This document shows positions 30,443-40,282 of a stretch of 64,000 nt of DNA, in pieces (the first letter of the stretch is position 1; every line of letters begins with the position of its first letter). Both the position numbers and the translations under genes were made by a program. The notes under the pieces were generated by a model. The model was not told where the DNA came from, did not search any database, and saw nothing but the letters and a program-made list of their open reading frames with translations. Source of the DNA: Pseudohoeflea sp964511625 (GTDB lineage Bacteria > Pseudomonadota > Alphaproteobacteria > Rhizobiales > Rhizobiaceae); contig CAZEJG010000005.1 of the NCBI GenBank assembly GCA_964511625.1, forward strand, positions 1-64,000, given 5' to 3'.

Positions 30443-31384
30443 ATGCGTCTCGTAATCATGGGAACGCCGGACTATGCGGTGCCGACGCTCGAGGCGCTGG
30501 CCGATGCCGGCCACGAGATCGTCGCGGTCTACTCGCAACCGCCGCGTCCGGCCGGCCGTCGCGGTCTCGAGACCCGTCCCTCACCGGTTCATGCCGCCGC
30601 GGAACGGCGCGGTTTCGCCGTCCGCACGCCGACAAGCCTCAAGAGCGCCGACGAGCAGGCCCAGTTCGCCGCACTCGGTGCCGATGCGGCGGTGGTCGTC
30701 GCCTACGGGCTTCTCTTGCCCCAGGCCGTGCTCGACGCGCCGCGCCATGGCGCCTGGAACGGCCATGCCTCGCTTCTGCCGCGCTGGCGCGGTGCGGCAC
30801 CCATCCAGCGCGCCATCATGGCGAGTGATCGCGAGACGGGCGTCATGATCATGAAAATGGACAAGGGGCTCGACACAGGCGCGGTCGCCCTGACCGAAAG
30901 GGTCGCAATTGCCGACGATATGACCGCGGGCGAGCTCCATGACCGGCTTTCTCAACTCACCGCAAAATTGATGGTCGAAGCCATGGCGCGGCTCGAACGC
31001 GACGGCCGGCTCGACACGGTCCCTCAGCCCGATGATGGCGTGACCTATGCCGCCAAGATCGACAAGGTGGAAACCCGCATCGATTTCTCCCTGCCTGCTC
31101 GCGAGGTTCATGACCACATTCGCGGCCTCTCGCCGTTTCCCGGAGCCTGGTTCCTGCTGTCCATGGGCAGCGAGCCGGAGCGCGTGAAGATTCTCGCCTC
31201 GTCGGTCTCCGACAAGGCGCCGGGCGATGCGCCTTCAGGCACCTTTGTCGACGACGATCTTACGATCGCCTGCGGCGAAGGCGCAATTCGCCTCGAACGA
31301 CTGCAGCGAGCCGGCGGCAAGCCTCTTGCGAGCGCCGATTTCCTGCGCGGCACGCCGGTACCGGCGGGTACGGTGGCCGGCTGA
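30443..31384 (+). CDS. fmt: Methionyl-tRNA formyltransferase
   Basis: Formylates initiator Met-tRNA with 10-formyltetrahydrofolate, the step def later reverses. The 313-residue protein has the catalytic N106 and H108 in WNGHASLLPRWRGAAPIQRAI and a C-terminal OB-fold tRNA-binding domain from about 205. Start has GGGAGATAACG upstream. Its stop overlaps the truA start (TGATG). Confidence 0.97.
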   Translation: MRLVIMGTPDYAVPTLEALADAGHEIVAVYSQPPRPAGRRGLETRPSPVHAAAERRGFAVRTPTSLKSADEQAQFAALGADAAVVVAYGLLLPQAVLDAPRHGAWNGHASLLPRWRGAAPIQRAIMASDRETGVMIMKMDKGLDTGAVALTERVAIADDMTAGELHDRLSQLTAKLMVEAMARLERDGRLDTVPQPDDGVTYAAKIDKVETRIDFSLPAREVHDHIRGLSPFPGAWFLLSMGSEPERVKILASSVSDKAPGDAPSGTFVDDDLTIACGEGAIRLERLQRAGGKPLASADFLRGTPVPAGTVAG

Positions 31385-32133
31385 TGCCGCGCTACCGCCT
31401 TCTCGTCGAATATGACGGCACCGGTTATGCCGGATGGCAGCGCCAGGATGGCCCGGCGAGCGTGCAGGGGGCCATCGAGAAGGCGATCAAGCGATTTTCG
31501 GGCGAGGAGGTCGGCATCCGCGGCGCCGGCCGCACCGATACGGGCGTGCATGCGCGCGGCCAGGTGGCCCATGTCGACCTGTCGCGCGACTGGCCCGTCG
31601 ACACGGTCCGCAACGCGATCAACGCCCATCTAGGCATGGCAAGGGACCGTGTCGCCATCCTCGCCGTCGATTTGGTTCCCGACGATTTCGATGCCCGCTT
31701 CTCCGCACTCAGGCGGCACTATCTCTACCGCTACATCTGCCGTCCCGCACCGCTGGTTCTGGAGCGGGACCGGGCCTGGCGGCTCGCTCGTCCACTCGAT
31801 GCCGAGGCGATGCACGATGCCGCACAAGCCCTTGTCGGCAAACATGATTTCACGACCTTCCGCTCTGTGCACTGTCAGTCGCGCTCGCCGGTCAAGACGC
31901 TCGACCAGCTCGACGTGACGCTCAATCCGGACGACGGTGCGATCGAGCTTCGGGCCACCGCGCAGAGCTTCCTGCACAACCAGATACGCTCCTTCGCGGG
32001 AACGCTTAAACTGGTCGGCGAGGGCAGATGGACCCGCGCGGATGTCGAGGCGGCGCTGGCGGCGCGCGACCGCGGCGCCTGCGGTCCGGTGGCGCCTCCC
32101 TGCGGCCTTTACTTCATGCAGGTAGACTACTGA
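31384..32133 (+). CDS. truA: tRNA pseudouridine(38-40) synthase TruA
   Basis: Converts U38-U40 of the tRNA anticodon arm to pseudouridine. The catalytic Asp52 lies in RGAGRTDTGVHARGQV, and RHYLYRYI and SFLHNQIRSFAGTL are further family blocks. Length 249 residues. The first base of its ATG is the last base of the fmt stop, so it is translationally coupled to fmt. Confidence 0.97.
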   Translation: MPRYRLLVEYDGTGYAGWQRQDGPASVQGAIEKAIKRFSGEEVGIRGAGRTDTGVHARGQVAHVDLSRDWPVDTVRNAINAHLGMARDRVAILAVDLVPDDFDARFSALRRHYLYRYICRPAPLVLERDRAWRLARPLDAEAMHDAAQALVGKHDFTTFRSVHCQSRSPVKTLDQLDVTLNPDDGAIELRATAQSFLHNQIRSFAGTLKLVGEGRWTRADVEAALAARDRGACGPVAPPCGLYFMQVDY

Positions 32134-32301
32134 GAGCGCTGGAAACGTACGGCAGACGGCTTTTCGTGAGCCCTCAAGTTTCGCGCAACATTTTAACTCT
32201 ATTTCAAGGGGATAAAGCTAGTTTCGCTTCACCGGGCGAACCGTGCCGCATAGCGCTGGACGTCCGAATACTCGGTTCAGGGAAGAGTGGGAAAAACACG
32301 G

Positions 32302-32769
32302 ATGTCCGAACAGGCTAAAAACGAAACTGCTGATACCCTGGAGATCATCTCCTTTCATCTCGCCGGGCAGGTCTTCTGCGTCAACATCATGGCTGTGCGC
32401 GAAATCCGCGGCTGGGCCCCGTCGACGACGCTGCCGCACTCGCCGGACCATGTGCTCGGCGTGATCAACCTGCGCGGTTCCGTCATCCCGGTCATCGACA
32501 TGGCGATCCGTCTCGGCCTCAAGCCGATCGAGCCGACCGAGCGCTCCGCCATCATCGTCACCCAGATCGCTTCGAAGCTGGTGGGTCTTCTGGTCGAGAA
32601 TGTCTCCGACATGATCACCGTGAAGAACAAGGACCTGCAACCGGCCCCGGACGTGCTGCCGGAAGCCGAGCGCGCACTCACCCGCGCCATCATCCCGGTC
32701 GGCGACGAGATGATCTGCTATCTCGACCTCGACGCCCTGTTCCCCGACGCCGAGGAACTGGCGGCCTGA
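32302..32769 (+). CDS. cheW: Chemotaxis adaptor CheW
   Basis: Couples chemoreceptors to the kinase CheA. The 155-residue SH3-like protein has EIISFHLAGQVFCVNIMAVREIRGW, HVLGVINLRGSVIPVIDMAIRLG and ICYLDLDALF, all typical of CheW. It is isolated from any cheA/cheY cluster but shares strand and region with the globin-coupled chemoreceptor at 28300, a possible partner. ATG 32302 (MSEQAKNE) is chosen over an in-frame start 15 bases upstream. A bidirectional terminator follows. Confidence 0.92.
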   Translation: MSEQAKNETADTLEIISFHLAGQVFCVNIMAVREIRGWAPSTTLPHSPDHVLGVINLRGSVIPVIDMAIRLGLKPIEPTERSAIIVTQIASKLVGLLVENVSDMITVKNKDLQPAPDVLPEAERALTRAIIPVGDEMICYLDLDALFPDAEELAA

Positions 32770-32792
32770 TAGCCGCACCACAACCGATTTCG

Positions 32793-32820
32793 GAAAGGCC
32801 CGCTTCGGCGGGCTTTTTCT
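32793..32820. terminator. Terminator between cheW and the convergent Yip1-like gene
   Basis: GCCCGC at 32798-32803 and GCGGGC at 32808-32813 form a stem with the stable TTCG loop, followed by five Ts on the plus strand and preceded by AAAG, so it can also serve the minus-strand gene that ends at 32825. Confidence 0.9.
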
Positions 32821-32824
32821 TTGG

Positions 32825-33427
32825 CTATATCCCTAGCGCGCCAAAAGCGAGCGAAGAGATCAGCAGGCTCGACATCAGCGTCACGAGTGTGACCAGCGCG
32901 GCCAGCAGCGCCTCGTCGCCGAGAATCGCCCGCACCAGCCGGAAATAGAACCAGATCGTCGCCGCATAGACGGCGAGCGAGAGAACGGCCGCTACACCCT
33001 CCGGAACCGGCGCGAAATAGATGACAGTCGCCGGCAGGAAGGAGAGATAGGTGGCGATCAGCCCATACCAGTTCGTCGCCGCCACCAGCGGCAGATACTG
33101 CTTGCGGAAGCCGAATGGCCCCGAGACCCCATAAAGGATCAGTGCCGGCAGTACCCAGGAGAGGAAGTCGAACAGGCTGCCGGTGAGGATGAAGGAAATC
33201 GTGTCCCATGCGCCTCCCGGTCGCATGTCGGGCATGTCACGCCAGACGCCGGTCCACAGGAAGGTCTGCGCCGGCCAGCACCACAGATAGGCGAGGAAAG
33301 AGCGCAGCGTGCCTTCGAGGCTCGAATCGATCTCGTCGAGCCCGCGCTTGTCACCCTCGAGAATGGTGAAGATGCCGCCGAGCGAGCGGCCGGCTTCCTG
33401 GCGGGACGGCAGGCGGTTCGCGCTCAT
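32825..33427 (-). CDS. Yip1-like multispanning membrane protein
   Basis: A 200-residue protein with about five hydrophobic segments in its C-terminal two-thirds and a soluble N-terminus (SRQEAGRSLGGIFTILEGDKRGLDEID). The arrangement resembles the Yip1/YIF1 domain family, but the match is judged by overall pattern, not a sharp motif. Function unknown. Its start overlaps the dapE stop by four bases, so it is the last gene of the dapD-DUF805-dapE transcript and is translationally coupled to dapE. Confidence 0.7.
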   Translation of the reverse strand: MSANRLPSRQEAGRSLGGIFTILEGDKRGLDEIDSSLEGTLRSFLAYLWCWPAQTFLWTGVWRDMPDMRPGGAWDTISFILTGSLFDFLSWVLPALILYGVSGPFGFRKQYLPLVAATNWYGLIATYLSFLPATVIYFAPVPEGVAAVLSLAVYAATIWFYFRLVRAILGDEALLAALVTLVTLMSSLLISSLAFGALGI

Positions 33428-34626
33428 GCGTTGGCTTGTCCCTGCGCGGCGAACCAGTCGGTGATGAAGCGCCGGTAGATCTCGGTCAGCGTCTCGAGGT
33501 CGGCCACCGCCACGCGCTCGTCGGCCATGTGCATGGTCTTGCCCACGAGGCCGAACTCGACGACGGGGCAGTAATCCTTGATGAAGCGCGCGTCCGACGT
33601 GCCGCCGGTGGTCGACAGTTCCGGGCTTCGCCCCGTCACCGCCTCCACCGCCGTCGACAGCGTGCCGATCAGCGCGTCGTCGCGGGTCAGGAAGGACGGC
33701 GAGGGCCGCTCCTGGAAGTCGAGCCTGTAGCGCGCCGGGCCGCGCGTCTCGCGCCCGGGAAGAGCCTTCGCCGCGGCCGCGAGCCGCCGCTCGATCTCAG
33801 CCGAGAGAGTCTCCGCCGTCCAGCCGTCGTTGAAGCGGACGTTGAACGTGGCCGAAACGGTGCCGGGAATGACGTTCGTCGCCGGATTGCCGGTGTCGAT
33901 CGTCGTCAGTTCGAGGTTGGAGGCCGGAAACCGCTCGTTGCCGTCGTCGAGCGGTGGGTCGAGAAGGGCCGCGCACAGGGCGTTCACGGTCCTCAGCGGA
34001 TTATCCGCCAGATGAGGATAGGCGACGTGGCCCTGAACACCGTTCACCGTCAGTCTGGCCGTCAGCGAGCCGCGGCGGCCGATCTTGATCATGTCGCCCA
34101 GTTCGTTCGGGTTGGTGGGTTCGCCCACCAGCGACGCGTCCCAGCGCTCGCCTTTAGCCGCGGCATGTTCGAGCAATTTGACCGTCCCGTTGAGCGCCGG
34201 GCCTTCCTCGTCGCCGGTAATCAGAAGCGAGACCGAGCCGGGCACGCTGCCGTCCTCCGCGGCGATCCGGGCGAGCGCCGCGACGAAACAGGCGATGCCG
34301 CCTTTCATGTCCACCGCCCCGCGGCCGTAGAGCATGCTGTCGGCGATTTCGGCGCCGAACGGATCGCGGCTCCAGCCGGAGAGATCTCCGGGCGGCACCA
34401 CGTCGGTATGGCCGGCGAACATCAGATGCGGACCGTCGCTGCCGCGCCGGGCGTAGAGGTTCTCGATATCGGGCGTGCCATCCTCCGAAAACACCGGGCG
34501 CTCCACCGTGAAGCCGAGTTCGGTCAGGAACCCCTCGAGCGTCTTCAGCGCCCCACCCTCGGCGGGCGTGACGGAGGGGCAGCGGATGAGGGCGGAGAGA
34601 AGGTCGGTGGGATCGGTCAGGGTCAT
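33424..34626 (-). CDS. dapE: Succinyl-diaminopimelate desuccinylase
   Basis: Hydrolyses N-succinyl-LL-diaminopimelate in the succinylase branch of lysine and peptidoglycan precursor synthesis. The M20 di-zinc site is visible: His73 and Asp75 in FAGHTDVVPPGD, Asp106 in GRGAVDMKGG, and the Glu pair 140/141 in TGDEEGPALNG. Length is 400 residues. dapD lies upstream in the same transcript, separated by the DUF805 gene. Confidence 0.97.
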   Translation of the reverse strand: MTLTDPTDLLSALIRCPSVTPAEGGALKTLEGFLTELGFTVERPVFSEDGTPDIENLYARRGSDGPHLMFAGHTDVVPPGDLSGWSRDPFGAEIADSMLYGRGAVDMKGGIACFVAALARIAAEDGSVPGSVSLLITGDEEGPALNGTVKLLEHAAAKGERWDASLVGEPTNPNELGDMIKIGRRGSLTARLTVNGVQGHVAYPHLADNPLRTVNALCAALLDPPLDDGNERFPASNLELTTIDTGNPATNVIPGTVSATFNVRFNDGWTAETLSAEIERRLAAAAKALPGRETRGPARYRLDFQERPSPSFLTRDDALIGTLSTAVEAVTGRSPELSTTGGTSDARFIKDYCPVVEFGLVGKTMHMADERVAVADLETLTEIYRRFITDWFAAQGQANA

Positions 34627-34701
34627 GCGGGTTTGATAGCCGATTGCCCCGGCGGTGTCATCCGCGCCGATGCCGCACGGGCGGGGCGGGAGTGTGCGTT
34701 T

Positions 34702-35085
34702 TCAGTGACCTGTCTGCTCGGGGCCCGGGCCGAACCGGTTGGGCCCGGAACCGCTAGGCCAGAGCGACAGCGCGATGAGCGCCGGGAGCGCAGCCGGCGG
34801 AATGAACAGCGCGATCGCCCAGCCACCCGGAAGATCGATATCGTGCAGCCGCTTGACGGTGGCGGCCACCATCGACCAGCAGGTCAGGAAGGCGCTCGCC
34901 ATTAGCGCGAAGCCGATCAGCGCAGCTCCCGCATGTTCCTCGGCGCCCATTCGTCCCGCCATCGCCAGCGGCATGGCGCAGACCGCGAACCAGAACAGCC
35001 AGATCAGCACGAAGGCCTTGCGGCCGATCCGGCCGGACATCCCGAACAGGAGCCATCTCAGGTCTGCGTCGGGTCGTCCGGCCAT
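34702..35085 (-). CDS. DUF805 inner-membrane protein
   Basis: A 127-residue protein with the DUF805 pattern: WLLFGMSGRIGRKAFVLIWLFWF at the start, a central pair of hydrophobic segments, then VKRLHDIDLPGGWAIALFIP. Four transmembrane segments are likely. Function unknown. It lies between dapD (8 bases upstream) and dapE, an arrangement conserved in rhizobia. The ATG at 35085 begins MAGRPDADLRW; the frame is open much further upstream but that part is antisense-frame translation of dapD. Confidence 0.82.
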   Translation of the reverse strand: MAGRPDADLRWLLFGMSGRIGRKAFVLIWLFWFAVCAMPLAMAGRMGAEEHAGAALIGFALMASAFLTCWSMVAATVKRLHDIDLPGGWAIALFIPPAALPALIALSLWPSGSGPNRFGPGPEQTGH

Positions 35086-35093
35086 CGTCAGCG

Positions 35094-35945
<852 letters not shown>

Positions 35946-36072
35946 CGTGGCGAATCCTTAATCTTGAACGGGTATTTCTTGCATAATGCGGCAAAGTCGT
36001 CTTTCACCGCCATTGACCGGCTTTTCTCCTAAGGGAGGAGGATGGCCCGGTCAATTCGACAAGGAGAATGCC

Positions 36073-36921
36073 ATGAATGCCAACCGCCCCCATGGCGTTT
36101 GGGACCCTCTCGCGGACAGCCATTCCGACAGGAAGCGCGCGGAGCGTCAGCCTCGGACCCCGCAGACCGCACATCCCGCCTACCGCCTCGCCTATTCGGA
36201 TATGGATTTCCTCTGCCGCGAGGAACTGCGCCCGGTGCGGCTGCAACTCGAGCTGCTGAAAGCGGGCATGATGCTCGAGGAAGCCAATATCAGGTCGACT
36301 GTCGTGATGTTCGGCGGCGCCCGCATTCCCGAACCCGGCGGTGACCCCTGGGCGGCCCAGAACGAGACCCAGGCCGAGAACCTGCGCGCCGCCTCGCGCT
36401 ATTACGACGAGGCGCGCAATTTCGCCCGCGTGGTCTCCGAGCATTCGCTCAAATCCGGCGGTTCCGAATACGTCATCTGCACCGGCGGCGGCCCGGGCGT
36501 GATGGAAGCAGGCAATCGCGGCGCCCACGATGTCGGCGCCAAGTCGATCGGGCTCAACATCGTTCTGCCGCACGAGCAGGCGCCCAACGCCTATGTGACG
36601 CCGGAGCTCTCCTTCAACTTCCACTATTTCGCCATCCGGAAGATGCACTTCCTCATCCGCGCCAAGGCGATCACCATCTTCCCGGGCGGCTTCGGCACCA
36701 TGGACGAGATGTTCGAGACGCTGACGCTGATCCAGACCGGCCGCATGGAGCCGATCCCCTTCCTGCTCTTCGGCAAGGAGTTCTGGACGAAGATCATCGA
36801 CTTCAAGGCGCTCGCCGACTTCGGCACCATCTCGCCGGATGATCCGGGACTGCTGCACTATGTCGATACGGCCGAGGAAGCCTGGGACGCGATCTCGCGC
36901 TATTACGAGATCCGGGACTGA
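36073..36921 (+). CDS. LOG-family (TIGR00730-type) Rossmann protein
   Basis: A 282-residue protein of the lysine-decarboxylase-like LOG family, whose characterised members release cytokinin-type bases from nucleoside 5'-monophosphates or act as nucleotide phosphoribohydrolases. The signatures are present: CTGGGPGVMEAGNRGA and FPGGFGTMDEMFETLTLIQTG, the latter containing PGGxGTxxE. An N-terminal extension of about 70 residues precedes the Rossmann fold, as in the longer bacterial subgroup. Real substrate unknown. ATG 36073 follows AAGGAGAATGCC. Confidence 0.85.
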   Translation: MNANRPHGVWDPLADSHSDRKRAERQPRTPQTAHPAYRLAYSDMDFLCREELRPVRLQLELLKAGMMLEEANIRSTVVMFGGARIPEPGGDPWAAQNETQAENLRAASRYYDEARNFARVVSEHSLKSGGSEYVICTGGGPGVMEAGNRGAHDVGAKSIGLNIVLPHEQAPNAYVTPELSFNFHYFAIRKMHFLIRAKAITIFPGGFGTMDEMFETLTLIQTGRMEPIPFLLFGKEFWTKIIDFKALADFGTISPDDPGLLHYVDTAEEAWDAISRYYEIRD

Positions 36922-36930
36922 CCGCAAGGA

Positions 36931-37644
36931 TCAGGCGGCGGGCTTTGCCGCCGTCAGGAAGCCGCGCAGGTCGTCGGTGACATAATGGACATGGGCGGCG
37001 TCGCCGCCGTCCTGTTCCCAGCTTTCGCCGAGGACCAGATCCATGTTGTCGGGAACCACCAGCACCGTGCGCATGCCGAGTTCGTGCGGTGCGGCGAGAT
37101 TGCGCGGCAGGTCCTCGAACATCGCCGCCTTTTCGGGATGCACGCCGTTGACTTTGAGAAACCGGCGATAGGTGTCGGGCGCCGGCTTCGGCATCAGATC
37201 GGCTGCGATGATGTCGAAGATGTCGTCGAAATGGTCGAGGATGCCGAGCGCCTCGGCCGTCCTCTGTGCATGCGGCACGTCGCCGTTGGTGAAGATGAAC
37301 TTCCGCCCCGGCAGCGCCTTGATCGCCGCGCCGAGCGTCGGGTCGGGTTCCAGCACCGAATAGTCGATGTCGTGGACCGCGGCGAGGAACTCGTTGGCGT
37401 CGATGCCGTGATTGACCATCAGCCCCTGCAGCGTGGTCCCGTGGTCGCGGTAATACTGTTTCTGCAGCTTGCGCGCCGCATCGTGGTCGAGATCGAGCAG
37501 CGACCGGATGAAGCCGGTCATCTTCTGGTCGATCTGCGAGAACAGGTCGACGCGGCGGGGATAAAGCGTGTTGTCGAGGTCGAAGACCCATTCGGTGACG
37601 GTCGAGAAATCGGTCGGGTCGGGGCGGCTTGGCTTGGCTGTCAT
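36931..37644 (-). CDS. HAD-family pyrimidine 5'-nucleotidase
   Basis: A 237-residue haloacid dehalogenase-type phosphatase. Motif I is VFDLDNTLYP with nucleophile Asp22 and general acid Asp24, motif II is the Thr in KFIFTNGD, and the later lysine/aspartate motifs are around MPKPAPDTYRR and AAMFEDLPRNL. This DNTLYP subgroup (SDT1/PHM8-like) is usually annotated pyrimidine 5'-nucleotidase. It is convergent with the LOG-family gene, nine bases apart; both may touch nucleotide salvage, but that link is an inference. Confidence 0.88.
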   Translation of the reverse strand: MTAKPSRPDPTDFSTVTEWVFDLDNTLYPRRVDLFSQIDQKMTGFIRSLLDLDHDAARKLQKQYYRDHGTTLQGLMVNHGIDANEFLAAVHDIDYSVLEPDPTLGAAIKALPGRKFIFTNGDVPHAQRTAEALGILDHFDDIFDIIAADLMPKPAPDTYRRFLKVNGVHPEKAAMFEDLPRNLAAPHELGMRTVLVVPDNMDLVLGESWEQDGGDAAHVHYVTDDLRGFLTAAKPAA

Positions 37645-37745
37645 GGCAGTTCTTATGGCAGGTCGCGGAACGGTTGGAAATGGGCCGCATCGTCGCGTAC
37701 GGCGGGGATTTGGTTCCGGCGCGCATAACCTGCTAGAACATCTTC

Positions 37746-37856
37746 ATGACGACCATGACCGGACAGCGCCGCCACTTCATCCTGCAGGACCGCAAACGCC
37801 TGCCGGCGCGCTTCTTTCCGGCCGGTTTCGGCGTCAGGCTAGCACGCCTCGGCTGA
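37746..37856 (+). CDS. Possible small protein of 36 residues
   Basis: ATG at 37746 opens MTTMTGQRRHFILQDRKRL and continues PARFFPAGFGVRLARLG to a TGA at 37854, a very basic peptide. It occupies the 280-base space between the divergent nucleotidase and DMT transporter genes, and its codon third positions are GC-rich like a coding region. No clear ribosome binding site stands at the first ATG. No family recognised; it may be spurious. Confidence 0.3.
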   Translation: MTTMTGQRRHFILQDRKRLPARFFPAGFGVRLARLG

Positions 37857-37924
37857 GACGGAATTCGCCTGCCGCGCGCGGGCCGCCATTCCCCTCGTTT
37901 CAGCCTCTCTCGAAAGTTCATGCC

Positions 37925-38830
37925 ATGCCCACATGGATCGTCATCACGGTCGCGGCCGCCTTCCTCCAGAACATCCGCTCGGTGTTGCAGAAGCATCTCA
38001 AGGGCGCAATGGGCACCACCGGCGCCACCTTCGTCCGCTTCGGCTTCGGCCTGCCCTTCGCGCTTCTCTTCGTGCTCGCGCTCCGTTTCGGCGCCGGCTA
38101 CGACTGGCCGGCGGCGCTCACGCCCGCCTTCTTTCTCTGGGTCGTCGTTGCGGCAGTCGCCCAGATCACCGCACAGGCGCTGCTTCTCAAGCTCTTCAGC
38201 CATCGCAACTTCGCTGTCGGTACGGCCTATTCCCGCACCGAACCGGCGCAGGCGGCCCTGTTCGGGCTGATCTTCCTCTCCGATGGCATCGGCCCGACCA
38301 CGCTGGTCGCCATCGCCGTCTCGCTGGTAGGTGTGATGCTGATCTCGGTCGCCCGCTCGCCGGTCAGTCCGCGGTCTCTGGTCACCTCCATCTTCACGCC
38401 GACGGCCGGCATCGGGCTCGCCTCCGGCATGTTCTTCGGCATCGCCGCCGTCGGCTATCGCGGCGCGTCGCTGGCGCTCGGCGGGCCGAATTTCATGATG
38501 CAGGCGGCCGTCACGCTGCTAGCGGCGATTACGTTGCAGACGGTGGCGATGTCGATCTGGATGGTCTGGCGCGATCCCGCCGAGATCGGTCGCATCCGCG
38601 CTGCGTGGAAGGTCTCCGCCCTCGTCGGCATGGTCGGCGCCACCGCCTCTTTCGGCTGGTTCATGGCCATGACCCTGCAGACCGCGGCCGTGGTCAAGGC
38701 GCTGGCGCAGATCGAGATGATCTTCACCTTCGCCTCCACCGTTCTCGTCTTCAAGGAACACATCAACAGGTTGGAATTTGTCGGCTGTCTCCTTATTGTC
38801 GCCGGCATTCTGGTATTGCTCCTGCTGTAG
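37925..38830 (+). CDS. DMT-superfamily (EamA-type) transporter
   Basis: A 301-residue inner-membrane protein with about ten hydrophobic segments arranged as two EamA repeats: the first from MPTWIVITVAAAFLQN, the second from TPTAGIGLASGMFFG. Such proteins export or import small metabolites; the substrate is unknown. The pattern AYSRTEPAQAALFGLIFL at the fourth helix is typical. ATG 37925 is used because the membrane domain starts there. Confidence 0.88.
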   Translation: MPTWIVITVAAAFLQNIRSVLQKHLKGAMGTTGATFVRFGFGLPFALLFVLALRFGAGYDWPAALTPAFFLWVVVAAVAQITAQALLLKLFSHRNFAVGTAYSRTEPAQAALFGLIFLSDGIGPTTLVAIAVSLVGVMLISVARSPVSPRSLVTSIFTPTAGIGLASGMFFGIAAVGYRGASLALGGPNFMMQAAVTLLAAITLQTVAMSIWMVWRDPAEIGRIRAAWKVSALVGMVGATASFGWFMAMTLQTAAVVKALAQIEMIFTFASTVLVFKEHINRLEFVGCLLIVAGILVLLLL

Positions 38831-38855
38831 CGCGGGGCGAGGGAGCCCGGCGTGC

Positions 38856-38874
38856 GTCCCGCAATGTGCGGGAC
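38856..38874 (+). terminator. Hairpin after the DMT transporter gene
   Basis: GTCCCGCA at 38856-38863 and TGCGGGAC at 38867-38874 form a perfect eight-base stem with a three-base loop, 26 bases after the transporter stop and just before the most likely hydrolase starts. There is no T run, so a terminator role is uncertain; it could affect access to the hydrolase start. Confidence 0.4.
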
Positions 38875-38881
38875 AATGCTG

Positions 38882-40255
38882 ATGATTTCGGGGAACTGGG
38901 TTTTGAGCTGTAATCTGGCTGGCAGAAGCGGCGGCATATCGTGTCGCCGCCGGGGCGCGATGGTGGTTGTCGCCACGACGCTGGCTGCCTTTTCGCTCAA
39001 CGCCTGCGCCACGGCGCCCAAGGCGACGATGGCGCCGATCGGGTCGACGGTCGCCGATGCGTCCACCGTTTCGATGCTCGTGGCTACGACCCGCGCCGAG
39101 ACCGGCAACGCGGCCGAACCCTATTCGGGTGAGCGTGGGACGGCTGTCGACGTCAACGAGGTCGTGATCTCGATTCCGCCCGACGCCAATCGCAAGATTG
39201 GCGACGTGCAATGGCCGAAGCGCGCGACGCCGAATCCGGAGACCGAGTTCGCCACCGTCAGCACCCGCACCATCACCACCGAGGCCGCGGCGCGGGACTG
39301 GTTCGACAGCCAGAGCGATCGCAACGGCCGCCTTCTGGTCTTCGTCCACGGTTTCAACAACCGCTACGAGGACGCCGTCTATCGCTTTGCCCAGATCGTC
39401 CATGACAGCGGCACCGGTGCCGCGCCGCTGATGTTCACCTGGCCATCACGCGGCTCCGTCTTCGCCTATGGCTACGACAAGGAAAGCACCAACTATTCGC
39501 GCACCGCGCTCGAGGGGCTCTTGACCGAAGCCTCGTCCAGCCCGGTCAGGGAAGTGACGATCCTGGCCCATTCGATGGGAACCTGGCTGACCGTCGAGGC
39601 CCTGCGCCAGATGGCGATCCGCAACGGCCGGATCCCGCCGAAGATCTCGAACGTGATTCTCGCCTCGCCCGACCTCGATATCGACGTCTTCCGGCAGCAG
39701 ATCGCCGACATGGGCCCGGACCGGCCGAAGTTCACCATCTTCGTCTCCCAGGACGATCGTGCGCTCACTCTCTCGCGCCGGATTTCAGGCAATGTCGAGC
39801 GTCTCGGTCAGGTCAGCATCGAAGATCCCGCCATGGTCGCCCAGCTCGAGCGGGAAGGCATCTCGATCCTCGACCTGACGAAACTGCGCGGCGGCGACCG
39901 GCTGAACCATTCGAAATTCGCCGAGAGCCCTGAGGTCGTGCGGCTGCTCGGCGACCGGCTGATCGCCGGCCAGACCATCACCGACCAGGATATCGGCCTC
40001 GGCACCGAAATCGGGGCGGCGGCGTTGTCGGTCTCCAATACCGTCGGCTCGGCCGCCGGCGTGGCCGTGTCGGTGCCGATTTCGATCATCGATCCGTCGA
40101 CGCGCGACAATCTCGATGATCAGGTCAATCGGTTCGGAAACAATCTCGAAAATACCGTGACCGGCGGCCTGGCGCCGCGCGCAGCGCGCGAGGCAGTCTG
40201 TGCGAATGGTCCGCGCAGTTGCTGGCCGGGAAGTGCCAATGCAAGAGGGCGTTAG
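38882..40255 (+). CDS. Alpha/beta hydrolase (DUF900-type), probable lipoprotein
   Basis: A protein of about 457 residues with the nucleophile elbow AHSMG in VTILAHSMGTWLTVEAL and the oxyanion stretch LVFVHGFNNRYEDAVYR, the DUF900 esterase/lipase pattern. The N-terminus has CRRRGAMVVVATTLAAFSLNACATAP, a signal peptide with a lipobox-like LNAC, so it is probably lipid-anchored at the envelope. The start is unclear: GTG 38852 and several ATGs (38864, 38876, 38882) are in frame. ATG 38960 would remove the positive charges of the signal peptide. The C-terminal about 90 residues are low in motif content. Substrate unknown. Confidence 0.8.
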   Translation: MISGNWVLSCNLAGRSGGISCRRRGAMVVVATTLAAFSLNACATAPKATMAPIGSTVADASTVSMLVATTRAETGNAAEPYSGERGTAVDVNEVVISIPPDANRKIGDVQWPKRATPNPETEFATVSTRTITTEAAARDWFDSQSDRNGRLLVFVHGFNNRYEDAVYRFAQIVHDSGTGAAPLMFTWPSRGSVFAYGYDKESTNYSRTALEGLLTEASSSPVREVTILAHSMGTWLTVEALRQMAIRNGRIPPKISNVILASPDLDIDVFRQQIADMGPDRPKFTIFVSQDDRALTLSRRISGNVERLGQVSIEDPAMVAQLEREGISILDLTKLRGGDRLNHSKFAESPEVVRLLGDRLIAGQTITDQDIGLGTEIGAAALSVSNTVGSAAGVAVSVPISIIDPSTRDNLDDQVNRFGNNLENTVTGGLAPRAAREAVCANGPRSCWPGSANARGR

Positions 40256-40282
40256 GGCAGTGGCGTCTGCAGCGCTACCGCC

